Positions 1-5,631 are shown, numbered from the stretch's first letter. The stretch: 5,639 nucleotides of DNA from Oscillospiraceae bacterium (GCA_019413245.1 DXNX01000163.1:1-5639); one strand, 5' to 3'. Numbers and translations: made by a program. The notes: generated by a model not told the origin, from the letters alone.

Positions 1-192
1 CTTATGTACCCCCGCCCGCCGCACGCTCACCGGCTGCAGCAGCCCGTTCTGCAAAATGCTCACCGCCAGGGCGGCGATCTCGGTATCATCAAAGGTGGTG
101 CGCGCCTGATAGGGCGAAGCCTCGATCTGCTCCACCGGGATCATCAGCACCTTGCCCGCCTTCTGCCGGTTCTTCTCTTTCGATTTTGCCAT
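1..192 (-). CDS. ParB/Noc-family DNA-binding protein, N-terminal part (runs off window)
   Basis: Only the first 64 codons are present; the gene continues past base 1. The visible protein starts with a short basic stretch (MAKSKEKNRQK). It then shows the N-terminal ParB/Noc signature: IPVEQIEASPYQAR at about residues 18-31, FDD, and SILQNGLLQPVSVRR at about 45-59. In the family this leads into the Y-x-L-I-A-G-E-R-R CTPase motif, which lies outside the window. Family members bind palindromic sites (parS for ParB, NBS for Noc), clamp and spread on DNA using CTP, and act in chromosome partition or nucleoid occlusion. The start ATG at 192 is preceded by AAAAGGGG with a 5-nt gap. Position just after rsmG matches the Firmicutes rsmG-noc arrangement. 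The N-terminus also lacks the GLGKGINALF-type opening of Spo0J/ParB. Both points lean towards Noc, but the helix-turn-helix that decides specificity is not visible, so no symbol is given. A terminator separates it from rsmG. Confidence 0.85.
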   Translation of the reverse strand, partial: MAKSKEKNRQKAGKVLMIPVEQIEASPYQARTTFDDTEIAALAVSILQNGLLQPVSVRRAGVHK

Positions 193-221
193 GGTGTCCC
201 CTTTTCTGTATCGGATGGCCG

Positions 222-274
222 AAAAAAAACGGCCCTGTGGATTCGTCTGCTGATTCCAGCATACCACAGGGCCG
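222..274 (-). terminator. Rho-independent terminator after rsmG
   Basis: Read on the minus strand, CGGCCCTGTGG (274-264) pairs perfectly with CCACAGGGCCG (240-230) over 11 bp and is followed at once by eight T (229-222). The 23-nt loop contains its own 5-bp hairpin (TGCTG at 261-257 with CAGCA at 252-248). It lies 52 nt past the rsmG stop and 30 nt before the ParB/Noc-family start. It should therefore end the mnmE-rsmG transcript and insulate the downstream gene. Confidence 0.9.
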
Positions 275-288
275 CGGGGGCTTGCCAG
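258..288 (-). promoter_or_regulatory. Possible promoter of the ParB/Noc-family gene, inside the terminator
   Basis: On the minus strand CTGGCA (288-283, 4/6 to TTGACA) is followed after 19 bp by an extended -10, TGGTATGCT, whose hexamer TATGCT is at 263-258 (4/6 to TATAAT). Initiation near 251 would fall inside the terminator loop, so the new transcript would carry only one arm of the stem. Some promoter is expected because the terminator leaves just 29 nt before the next start. The spacing is longer than ideal, so this is tentative. Confidence 0.3.
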
Positions 289-325
289 CACAATCGTTCG
301 CCGGCATTTTTTCAAATCTGCGCTT

Positions 326-1030
326 TTACAGCGGTTTCTTCGCAATTTTTCCGCCGTTTCTGGGGTAAACGGTCGGAGTCTGCGATATTTTTCTCATAAT
401 GACCAGGTTGCGGGTGCTGCCGTCCGGCAGGGTGAACGCCCGGACTTCCTCCAGCTTGCCCCCCAGCTTGTGCAGGGCATTCTTCGCGGCGTCGGTCTCG
501 GCGGCGGCGTCGGGGCCTTTCATGGCGATGAACACGCCCCCCACCTTTACCAGCGGCAGACAGTATTCACACAGCACCGGCAGAGCCGCCACCGCCCGGG
601 CGGTGGCCACGTCGAAGCCCTCCCGCCAGATTTTGCGGGCCGCTTCCTCCGCCCGCTCCTTGGCAAACTCCACACCGGACAGTCCCAGTTCGGAACACAC
701 GGTGCGCAGGAAGTCCACCCGCTTGCCGGTGGGTTCCATCAGGGTCAGTTCCAGATCGGGCTTGTAGATCTTGGCCACAATGCCCGGGAACCCGGCGCCG
801 GTGCCCACGTCCACCATCCTGCCCGCCACTTCCGGCTGGGCGGCCAGCAGCAGGCTGTCCACAAAGTGCCGGTCCTCGATGCCCTCGGGGGTGGTGATGG
901 CGGTGAGGTTCACATGCTTGTTGGTATCCACCAGTAATTCGGCGTACTTGTCCAGGGCGGTGAGCTGGTCCGGGGTGAGGGAAATGTTCCACATGGAACA
1001 TTTCTGAACCAGACGGGTCGTATCAATCAT
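326..1030 (-). CDS. rsmG: 16S rRNA (guanine-N7)-methyltransferase RsmG (GidB)
   Basis: A 234-residue SAM-dependent methyltransferase that makes m7G in the 530 loop of 16S rRNA (G527 in E. coli numbering). Loss in other bacteria gives low-level streptomycin resistance. Visible family landmarks are NLTAI at 41-45 and DRHFVDSL at 53-60. The glycine-rich SAM-binding motif VDVGTGAGFPGI is at 73-84. RAVAALPVL is at 145-153, and the C-terminus is the typical YPR...KKPL (222-234). Length is close to B. subtilis RsmG and longer than the E. coli protein. The start ATG at 1030 overlaps the end of mnmG by 8 nt and has AAGGAG (1043-1038) 7 nt upstream, so translational coupling is likely. Codons 10-17 (K-C-S-M-W-N-I-S) lie across a parS-like palindrome (981-1004), so this DNA may serve as coding sequence and binding site at once. 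An intrinsic terminator follows. Confidence 0.97.
   Translation of the reverse strand: MIDTTRLVQKCSMWNISLTPDQLTALDKYAELLVDTNKHVNLTAITTPEGIEDRHFVDSLLLAAQPEVAGRMVDVGTGAGFPGIVAKIYKPDLELTLMEPTGKRVDFLRTVCSELGLSGVEFAKERAEEAARKIWREGFDVATARAVAALPVLCEYCLPLVKVGGVFIAMKGPDAAAETDAAKNALHKLGGKLEEVRAFTLPDGSTRNLVIMRKISQTPTVYPRNGGKIAKKPL
981..1004. promoter_or_regulatory. parS-like palindrome inside the rsmG 5' coding region
   Basis: The core TGTTCCACATGGAACA (985-1000) differs at one base from the parS form TGTTCCACGTGGAACA (G to A at position 9). The plus-strand left half-site TGTTCCAC is exact; the other half reads TGTTCCAT. Symmetry extends past the core: the 11-nt arms GAAATGTTCCA (981-991) and TGGAACATTTC (994-1004) are exact reverse complements around a 2-nt CA centre. 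The site is about 0.8 kb from a ParB/Noc-family gene, and parS sites cluster near the origin in Firmicutes. It has no T-run, so it is not a terminator. Binding by ParB or the neighbouring protein is inferred from the sequence match. Confidence 0.75.
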
Positions 1031-2924
1031 GCTGTTGCTCCTTTTCTTTTTCCGCGCGCAGCACGGCCAGACTCAGCTGGGCCAGGTCGCTGGGAGATAC
1101 CCCCGGGATGCGCCCGGCCTGGGCCAGGGTGCGGGGGCGTATCTTGGAAAGCTTTTCCCTGCTTTCCAGGGTCATGGTGGGAATGTCATCGTACACAAAA
1201 CCGGCGGGGATCAGCACCTGCTCGTGGCGCTGCACTTCCCGGATGGCCCGCTGCTCCCGGGCAATGTACCCGGCGTAGCGGATCTCGGTTTCCAGCCGCA
1301 GGGCCATGGCGGGGGTCACGTCCTGTCCCCAGCCGATGACCCTGGCGATCAGTTCGTAGGTCACGGTGGGGCGGCGCAGCAGTTCCGCCGCGGTGCCGCC
1401 GGTCTCCCCCATCCGGCTCATATCCACGCCCGCTTCCTCGGCGGCCTTGCGCAGGTCGGCCAGGGGGACACGGGTGGTTTCCAGACGGTGCATCTCCGCC
1501 TGCTTGATGGCCTGGTCCTTGGTGAACACCGCCCACCGGGCATCATCCACCAGGCCGTATTCCCGGCCGATGGGGGTCAGGCGCTCGTCGGCGTTGTCCT
1601 GGCGCAGGCTCAGCCGGTATTCGCTGCGGCTGGTCATCATCCGGTAGGGGTCCATGACCCCCTTGGTCACCAGGTCGTCCACCAGGGTGCCCAGGTAGGA
1701 GGTGTGCCGGGCCAGCACCAGCTCGGACTTGCCCAGGGCTTTCCGGGCGGCGTTCAGTCCGGCCAGCAGCCCCTGGGCGGCGGCTTCCTCGTAGCCGGAA
1801 GTGCCGTTGAACTGCCCGGCGCCGTACACCCCGGCCACCACCTTGCTCTCCAACGTGGGATAGAGGGTGGTGGGGTCCACGCAGTCGTACTCGATGGCGT
1901 AGGCCGGGCGCATGATCTCCAGATGCTCAAACCCGGAGATGGTGCGGTACATCTCATTCTGCACCACTTCCGGCAGGCTGGAGGACAGCCCCTGCAGGTA
2001 CATCTCCTCGGTGTCCTCGCCGCAGGGTTCCACAAAGATGGGGTGGCGCTCCTTGTCCTTGAAGCGCACCACCTTATCCTCGATGGAGGGGCAGTACCGG
2101 GGCCCCACGCCCTGGATCATGCCGCCGTACAGGGGCGAGCGGTGAAGATTTTCCAGGATCACCTTGTGGGTGTTGGGGTTGGTGTAGGTGATGTAGCAGT
2201 CCACCTTGTTGTGCATGGGGGTCCGGGTCAGGAAGGAGAAGGGCTGCAGGCTCTCGTCCGGGTCGCCGGGCTGGCGTTCCAGCCTGGAGAAATCAATGCT
2301 GCGGCGGTGCACCCGGGCAGGGGTGCCGGTCTTGAACCGGCGCAGGGTGAACCCGTGGTCCACCAGACACTGGGTCAGGGCGGTGGCGGCGTGCTGGCCG
2401 TCGGGGCCGCCGGCATAGCTGGCTTCCCCCACAAAGATACGGCCGCCCAGGGTGGTGCCGGTGGCGATGACCACCGCCTTGCACTCATAGTAGCCCCCCA
2501 GCCCGGTGATGACGCCTTTCACCCGGCCGCCCTCAATATCCAGGGCCACCACTTCGGCCTGGTGGATGTCCAGGTTGGGGGTCAGTTCCAGGGCGTGCTT
2601 CATCCACATATGATAGCGCTTGCGGTCGGTCTGCACCCGCAGGCTGTGCACGGCGGGGCCCTTGCCCCGGTTCAGCATCCGGCTCTGCAGAAAGGTGGCG
2701 TCCGCCGCCACACCCATCAGGCCGCCCATGGCGTCGATCTCCCGCACCAGATGTCCCTTGGCGGTACCGCCGATGGAGGGGTTGCAGGGCATGTTGCCGA
2801 TAAAGTCCAGCGTCAGGGTGAACACGGCGGTTCTGGCGCCCAGCACCGCCGCCGCGTGGGCGGCTTCGATGCCCGCGTGCCCTGCACCGATGACGATCAC
2901 ATCATACTTTCCCAGTTTATCCAT
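1023..2924 (-). CDS. mnmG: tRNA U34 carboxymethylaminomethyl-modification FAD enzyme MnmG (GidA)
   Basis: This 633-residue protein is the FAD/NADH-dependent subunit of the cytoplasmic MnmE-MnmG complex. The complex attaches aminomethyl or carboxymethylaminomethyl groups to C5 of wobble U34 in a subset of tRNAs. Visible landmarks: Rossmann FAD motif VIGAGHAGIE (11-20); PCNPSIGGTAKG (46-57) with the conserved Cys47; FKTGTPARV (197-205); GPRYCPSIEDK (274-284) with the second catalytic Cys at 278 (E. coli C277); FAD-site segment AGQFNGTSGYEEAAAQG (369-385); and TSRSEYRLSLRQDNADERL (431-449), which begins the C-terminal tRNA/MnmE-binding half. The length is normal and no key residue is missing. 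The nearest SD-like sequence, AAGGAAG, sits 14 nt before the ATG, which is long, so translation may depend on coupling to the upstream gene 21 nt away. The stop TGA lies inside the rsmG start region. Confidence 0.98.
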   Translation of the reverse strand: MDKLGKYDVIVIGAGHAGIEAAHAAAVLGARTAVFTLTLDFIGNMPCNPSIGGTAKGHLVREIDAMGGLMGVAADATFLQSRMLNRGKGPAVHSLRVQTDRKRYHMWMKHALELTPNLDIHQAEVVALDIEGGRVKGVITGLGGYYECKAVVIATGTTLGGRIFVGEASYAGGPDGQHAATALTQCLVDHGFTLRRFKTGTPARVHRRSIDFSRLERQPGDPDESLQPFSFLTRTPMHNKVDCYITYTNPNTHKVILENLHRSPLYGGMIQGVGPRYCPSIEDKVVRFKDKERHPIFVEPCGEDTEEMYLQGLSSSLPEVVQNEMYRTISGFEHLEIMRPAYAIEYDCVDPTTLYPTLESKVVAGVYGAGQFNGTSGYEEAAAQGLLAGLNAARKALGKSELVLARHTSYLGTLVDDLVTKGVMDPYRMMTSRSEYRLSLRQDNADERLTPIGREYGLVDDARWAVFTKDQAIKQAEMHRLETTRVPLADLRKAAEEAGVDMSRMGETGGTAAELLRRPTVTYELIARVIGWGQDVTPAMALRLETEIRYAGYIAREQRAIREVQRHEQVLIPAGFVYDDIPTMTLESREKLSKIRPRTLAQAGRIPGVSPSDLAQLSLAVLRAEKEKEQQHD

Positions 2925-2945
2925 AACTTGTCTGTTTTCTTCCTT

Positions 2946-3410
2946 TCATCCCTGCTCAGGCAGGATGCCGTCGGTGAGTACCAGATACCGGTGGTAGTCG
3001 TTGCGGTCCACCAGTACCGGGATCTTCGGCCGGTCCTGTAAAAACGGTTCGGGGTCGAACCAGAGATTTTCGCTTTCAAACACATACACTTTTCTGTCGG
3101 CGGGGTTCACGGCCTGGCACTGGATGACAAGGGGGCAGCGCCCGTTCACCCACACCGTGGTGTTGTACTGTACGGCCACGAAATCCGCGTAGATCCTGGA
3201 GCCGTTTTCCTGCAGCCAGGCTTTGTCCTGCTTTTCGTAGGCGTTCCGGCGCAGGAATCCCACGCCAATGAGCAGAAACGGCAGCCCGAACAGGGTGAAA
3301 AGCAGCAGCAGCGGCACCCGCAGCAGCAGGGCGGTGAGCACCCCCACCACCATGAACACAACACCCACGGCGGTGAAGATGCCGCCCATGAACAGATTGA
3401 TCCGTTTCAT
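2946..3410 (-). CDS. Small membrane protein of unknown function (DUF3592-like layout)
   Basis: A 154-residue protein that I cannot assign a function. The basic start MKRIN is followed by two hydrophobic helices, about residues 6-30 and 33-52 (the latter LLLLFTLFGLPFLLIGVGF). A soluble C-terminal part of about 100 residues follows, containing IYADFVAVQYNTTVWVNG (73-90), PLVIQCQA (93-100), KVYVFESENLWFDP (107-120), IPVLVDRNDYHRYLV (130-144) and an acidic end. Two N-terminal TM segments followed by a small beta-rich domain with 'VNG..P..I', 'YVF.SE...DP' and 'IPV.VDR' resembles DUF3592-type proteins of Firmicutes; that assignment is from memory. It starts 15 nt after the mnmE stop, with AAGGGA just downstream of that TAA. 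The start is ambiguous between GTG at 3413 and ATG at 3410; ATG is preferred for its 9-nt spacing and a natural MKR N-terminus. It lies inside the mnmE-mnmG operon and should be co-transcribed. Confidence 0.85.
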   Translation of the reverse strand: MKRINLFMGGIFTAVGVVFMVVGVLTALLLRVPLLLLFTLFGLPFLLIGVGFLRRNAYEKQDKAWLQENGSRIYADFVAVQYNTTVWVNGRCPLVIQCQAVNPADRKVYVFESENLWFDPEPFLQDRPKIPVLVDRNDYHRYLVLTDGILPEQG

Positions 3411-3425
3411 CACACCACTTCCCTT

Positions 3426-4826
3426 TTATTTGCCCACACAGAAGGTGGAAAATACTTCGTCGATGGTGGCCTCGGTGGCGTCCTCGCCGGTAAGTTCGGC
3501 CAGGGCGGCCAGGGCGTCGGCCATGCACACCCCCGCCGCGTCGGGGCCAAGACCTTCTTCCTGCTGGCTGCGGATGGCCTGGGCCAGGGCATCCCGGGCG
3601 GCGGTGGCGGCGTGGAGCTGCCGGGCGGAACACAGGGCCGCGGCCCCGGTGTCCACCTGGCCGGTGCCCAAAAGGTCCGCCACTGCCTTGCTCAGTTCGG
3701 GCAGGCTGGCCGGGTCTTTGGCGCTCAGGGGCAGCACCTGTTTGAAGTAGGGGGCCAGGGTCTTTTCCATGGCGCGCAGCCGTTCGTCGTCGTCCACCAG
3801 GTCCTGCTTGTTCAGGATGGCAATGGCCGGACGGCCCTGGCACTTTTCGGCCACCGAGAGGTCGTCGGGACCAAGACCGGCGTCGGCGTCAAAGACAGCC
3901 AGCACCAGACCGGCCTCGTCCAGCTTTTTCCAGCTGCGGCGGATGCCCTCGGCCTCGATGGCGTCCCCCTTCTCCCCCACGTCCCGCACACCGGCGGTGT
4001 CAAAGAGGTTGAGGCGGATGTCCCCCAGCATGACGGCCTGCTCCACCACATCCCGGGTGGTGCCCGCCACCGGGGTGACGATGGCGCGCTCGAACCCGGC
4101 CAGCAGGTTGAGCAGGGTGCTCTTGCCCACATTGGGCCGTCCGCAGAGGACACAGTCCACCCCGTGGCGCAGGATGGCCCCGGCGCCGTAGCCGCTGATG
4201 AGCTTGTCCAGCTCGCCCTTGGCTTCCTCCAGGGTCATGGTCAGTTCCTCGGGCAGCAGTTCGGGCACGTCCTCCTCGGGGTAGTCGATCCAGGCGGTGA
4301 GGTGGGCGTACAGGGACTGGAGGGTGGCCTGGATGCCGGCGATCTTTTTGGCCAGGGCCCCGTCCAGGGCAGCACTGGCCAGAGCGGCCCCCTGCCGCCC
4401 GCCGGCGGAGATGATCTCCATGACCGCCTCGGCCTGGGTCAGACTGATGCGCCCGTTCACCAGGGCGCGGCGGGTGAACTCACCGGGACCGGCGGGTACC
4501 GCCCCGGCCAGATAGAGGGCTTCCAGCAGGCTGTCGGCCATCACATTGCCGCCGTGGACCGAAAGTTCGATGACATCTTCCCCGGTGTAGCTGTGGGGCG
4601 CCCGGTAGAACAGAGCCACCGTTTCGTCCATGGTCTTGCCCCGCAGCACAAAATGCCCCAGCAGGGCGGTGTAGCCCTTTGCCTCGGTGACCTTCTTGTT
4701 CTGATGGATGGGCACAAAGACCTTGTCCACGATGGCATAGGTGTCCGGGCCGCTCACCCGGATCACCGCGATGCCGCCCTCCCCGGGCGGGGTGGACAGA
4801 GCACAGACGGTGGTTGACAGCTGCAT
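3426..4826 (-). CDS. mnmE: tRNA U34 modification GTPase MnmE (TrmE/ThdF)
   Basis: A 466-residue, three-domain GTPase that works with MnmG on tRNA wobble U34, using a one-carbon unit from a tetrahydrofolate cofactor. The N-terminal folate-binding/dimerisation domain (1 to about 120) opens with ALSTPPGEGGIAVIRVSG (9-26), then YTGEDVIELSVHGG (80-93) and GPGEFTRRALVNGRISL (113-129). The helical domain begins at QAEAV (131-135) and resumes after the inserted G domain. The G domain has G1 GRPNVGKS (229-236), G2 GTTRD (255-259), G3 DTAG (276-279), G4 NKQD (339-342) and G5 SAK (368-370). The C-terminus is CVGK (463-466) with the conserved catalytic-region Cys. Start choice: the frame stays open upstream to 4913, but homology begins at MQLSTTVCALSTPPGEGG and AAGGGGG lies 10 nt before ATG 4826. 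It is the first gene of the operon. Confidence 0.98.
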   Translation of the reverse strand: MQLSTTVCALSTPPGEGGIAVIRVSGPDTYAIVDKVFVPIHQNKKVTEAKGYTALLGHFVLRGKTMDETVALFYRAPHSYTGEDVIELSVHGGNVMADSLLEALYLAGAVPAGPGEFTRRALVNGRISLTQAEAVMEIISAGGRQGAALASAALDGALAKKIAGIQATLQSLYAHLTAWIDYPEEDVPELLPEELTMTLEEAKGELDKLISGYGAGAILRHGVDCVLCGRPNVGKSTLLNLLAGFERAIVTPVAGTTRDVVEQAVMLGDIRLNLFDTAGVRDVGEKGDAIEAEGIRRSWKKLDEAGLVLAVFDADAGLGPDDLSVAEKCQGRPAIAILNKQDLVDDDERLRAMEKTLAPYFKQVLPLSAKDPASLPELSKAVADLLGTGQVDTGAAALCSARQLHAATAARDALAQAIRSQQEEGLGPDAAGVCMADALAALAELTGEDATEATIDEVFSTFCVGK

Positions 4827-4851
4827 ACGATACGTTCCCCCTTTTTGGTTT

Positions 4852-4880
4852 ATGGTATCACAAAAACGCCGCCGCGGCAA
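4852..4880 (-). promoter_or_regulatory. Probable mnmE operon promoter (extended -10)
   Basis: On the minus strand TTGCCG (4880-4875, 4/6 to TTGACA) is separated by exactly 17 bp from TACCAT (4857-4852, 4/6 to TATAAT). A TG one base upstream of the hexamer gives the extended -10 form TGATACCAT. Initiation near 4845 would give a leader of about 19 nt that just includes the AAGGGGG SD. No terminator or other gene lies between it and mnmE, so it would drive mnmE, the membrane-protein gene, mnmG and rsmG together. No experimental support; both hexamers are imperfect. Confidence 0.4.
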
Positions 4881-4903
4881 TGGCGGGGGTGAGGGCGGGT
4901 TTG

Positions 4904-4935
4904 TTTTCCACAAATAGATTGGGATTTGTGGAAAG
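4904..4935. promoter_or_regulatory. Inverted DnaA-box-like pair upstream of the mnmE promoter
   Basis: TTTCCACAAAT (4905-4915) and ATTTGTGGAAA (4924-4934) are exact 11-bp inverted arms around an 8-nt spacer. The left arm contains TTTTCCACA (4904-4912), one mismatch from the DnaA box TTATCCACA. The right arm read in reverse gives CTTTCCACA (4935-4927), two mismatches. It sits 24 bp upstream of the putative -35. It could bind DnaA or a repressor dimer, or be a plain transcribed hairpin; sequence alone does not decide. Confidence 0.35.
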
Positions 4936-4977
4936 ATGGTGGGTTATGGGCAGGCGGCTGCTTGCCGGAGTAGAGAA

Positions 4978-5030
4978 AGGCTCCCCTGTGTAAGGGGAGC
5001 TGGCGCCGGTAGGCGACTGAGGGGTTGTTT
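4978..5030 (+). repeat. Palindromic intergenic repeat, left end of a 335-bp element
   Basis: This starts with a perfect 8-bp hairpin, GCTCCCCT (4980-4987) and AGGGGAGC (4993-5000), with loop GTGTA. A short variable hairpin (CGCC-GGTA-GGCG, 5004-5015) and the conserved tail GAGGGGTTG (5019-5027) follow. A diverged inverted copy lies at 5261-5312. It is the kind of repeat I associate with intergenic regions of Oscillospiraceae genomes; that is recollection, not a search. Confidence 0.75.
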
Positions 5031-5087
5031 TATTGCTTGGCTTACGGGCTGACGGTAGTCTACCGGATAGTCCTTCCTTTTGTGACC

Positions 5088-5236
5088 AAAAGGAAGCGAA
5101 AAGTCCCGCCGTTCCGCTGCGGCGGCCGCGCACAGCGGCCAATGGCTGGGTGAGAAACCGTACCGCATTGAGATGCGGCCACCTTACGACGGCCTTCTCA
5201 CCGGTCTGGGGACCGGTGAGCAAGGAATGGATTTAA
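5088..5236 (+). repeat. Structured intergenic repeat, copy A
   Basis: This matches the reverse complement of 5381-5631 (copy B). GGCCGCGCACAGCGGCC (5124-5140), itself a hairpin with 6-bp stem, is identical in both copies. The next 59 bases (5141-5199) agree at about 50 positions, and GAGCAAGGAATGGATT (5218-5233) is identical. Between them lies a 10-bp hairpin, CTCACCGGTC-TGGG-GACCGGTGAG (5197-5220), extended by CCTT/AAGG across a bulged C. Just upstream is another perfect 10-bp stem, CTTCCTTTTG (5073-5082) with CAAAAGGAAG (5087-5096). The function is unknown; it could be a structured RNA, a non-autonomous mobile repeat, or both. Confidence 0.8.
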
Positions 5237-5260
5237 TACCATTGCCCGGGTACGTAGTGA

Positions 5261-5312
5261 TAAACCAACCCCACCGCCGCTGCGCGGCACCTCCCCTTAC
5301 ACAGGGGAGGCA
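5261..5312 (-). repeat. Inverted copy of the palindromic repeat, right end of the element
   Basis: Read on the minus strand, CCTCCCCT (5310-5303), loop GTGTA and AGGGGAGG (5297-5290) form the same 8-bp hairpin as at 4980-5000, with the second stem base pair changed on both sides (G-C to C-G order). The small second hairpin is GCCGC-GCA-GCGGC, and the tail is GTGGGGTTGG. The two copies face each other around 230 bp that contain structured repeat copy A. Confidence 0.75.
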
Positions 5313-5380
5313 TTAGGCAGGGTCGCAGCTAAACTAGTCACTCTTTTCCGTTTTACCAGTGACCTTCCGGCCACGCCATT

Positions 5381-5631
5381 TTAATCCATTCCTTGCTCAG
5401 GCCCCCCAGGGCCTGAGAAGGCCGTCGTCAGGTGGCCGCATCTCGGGGTGGCAAGGTTTCTCACCCAACCAATGGCCGCTGTGCGCGGCCAAGTAATAGA
5501 GGAACCAACGCTGCGCGTTGTTTTTTGCATCGTGCTTCGCACGATTTCGCAGCATAGCTGCTCAGGCAAAAAGCCGCAGCCCCGGCCGGCGGCCGCCGCA
5601 TCGGAACGGCGGGCCCTTTTCGTTTCCTTTT
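5381..5631 (-). repeat. Structured intergenic repeat, copy B (inverted, carries an extra block)
   Basis: This is the inverted counterpart of copy A. The shared core is 5381-5490, and a second shared block at 5589-5631 matches 5088-5129 of copy A. Its central hairpin reads CTCAGGCCC-TGGG-GGGCCTGAG on the minus strand (5417-5396): a 9-bp stem with the same TGGG loop as copy A but different arms. About 98 nt at 5491-5588 have no counterpart in copy A. The match reaches to within a few bases of the window end, so the copy may continue beyond it. Confidence 0.8.
5491..5588. repeat. Hairpin cluster present only in repeat copy B
   Basis: Three consecutive perfect hairpins each have a 3-nt loop on the plus strand: CAACGC-TGC-GCGTTG (5506-5520), ATCGTGC-TTC-GCACGAT (5529-5545) and GCAGC-ATA-GCTGC (5549-5561). 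The first is followed by TTTTTT (5521-5526) and looks like a weak plus-strand terminator, but no plus-strand gene precedes it in the window. GCGGCC borders the block on both sides (5485-5490 and 5589-5594), while copy A has it once at the junction. Confidence 0.6.

Noticed and set aside
780..795. Noc-binding-site-like CCCGGG sequences (here and at 5241-5254)
   Set aside because: Each matches only about 10 of 14 positions of ATTTCCCGGGAAAT, mostly through CCCGGG, which is common in this GC-rich DNA.
1145..1168. Inverted repeat TGGAAAGC/GCTTTCCA
   Set aside because: It lies within a conserved MnmG coding stretch (LESREKLSK), has no T-run or neighbouring gene boundary, and is best explained by codon choice.
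1029..3041. Long plus-strand open frame (670 codons) opposite mnmG
   Set aside because: It is the antisense shadow of a full, well-conserved mnmG in GC-rich DNA; the product is low-complexity G/H/V/Q-rich with no domain and no matching SD.
3612..4817. Plus-strand open frame (401 codons) opposite mnmE
   Set aside because: It is a shadow of mnmE with the same G/Q/H-rich composition and no recognisable motif.
4824..4913. Upstream in-frame start extending MnmE by 29 residues
   Set aside because: The extension is proline/arginine-rich, has no family similarity and crosses the predicted promoter. The ATG at 4826 has an SD and starts where MnmE homology begins.
4944..5168. Small open frames in the repeat region (also 4858-5223 minus, 5033-5236 plus, 5381-5638 minus)
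   Set aside because: They translate repeats and hairpins. Repeat copies share short peptides such as GWVRN and RCGHLTTAFS only because the DNA is similar; indels in the central hairpin break the frame and starts are not shared.
5506..5526. Plus-strand intrinsic terminator
   Set aside because: The 6-bp hairpin plus T6 has the right form, but there is no plus-strand gene upstream and it belongs to a series of similar hairpins, so it is reported as part of the hairpin cluster.
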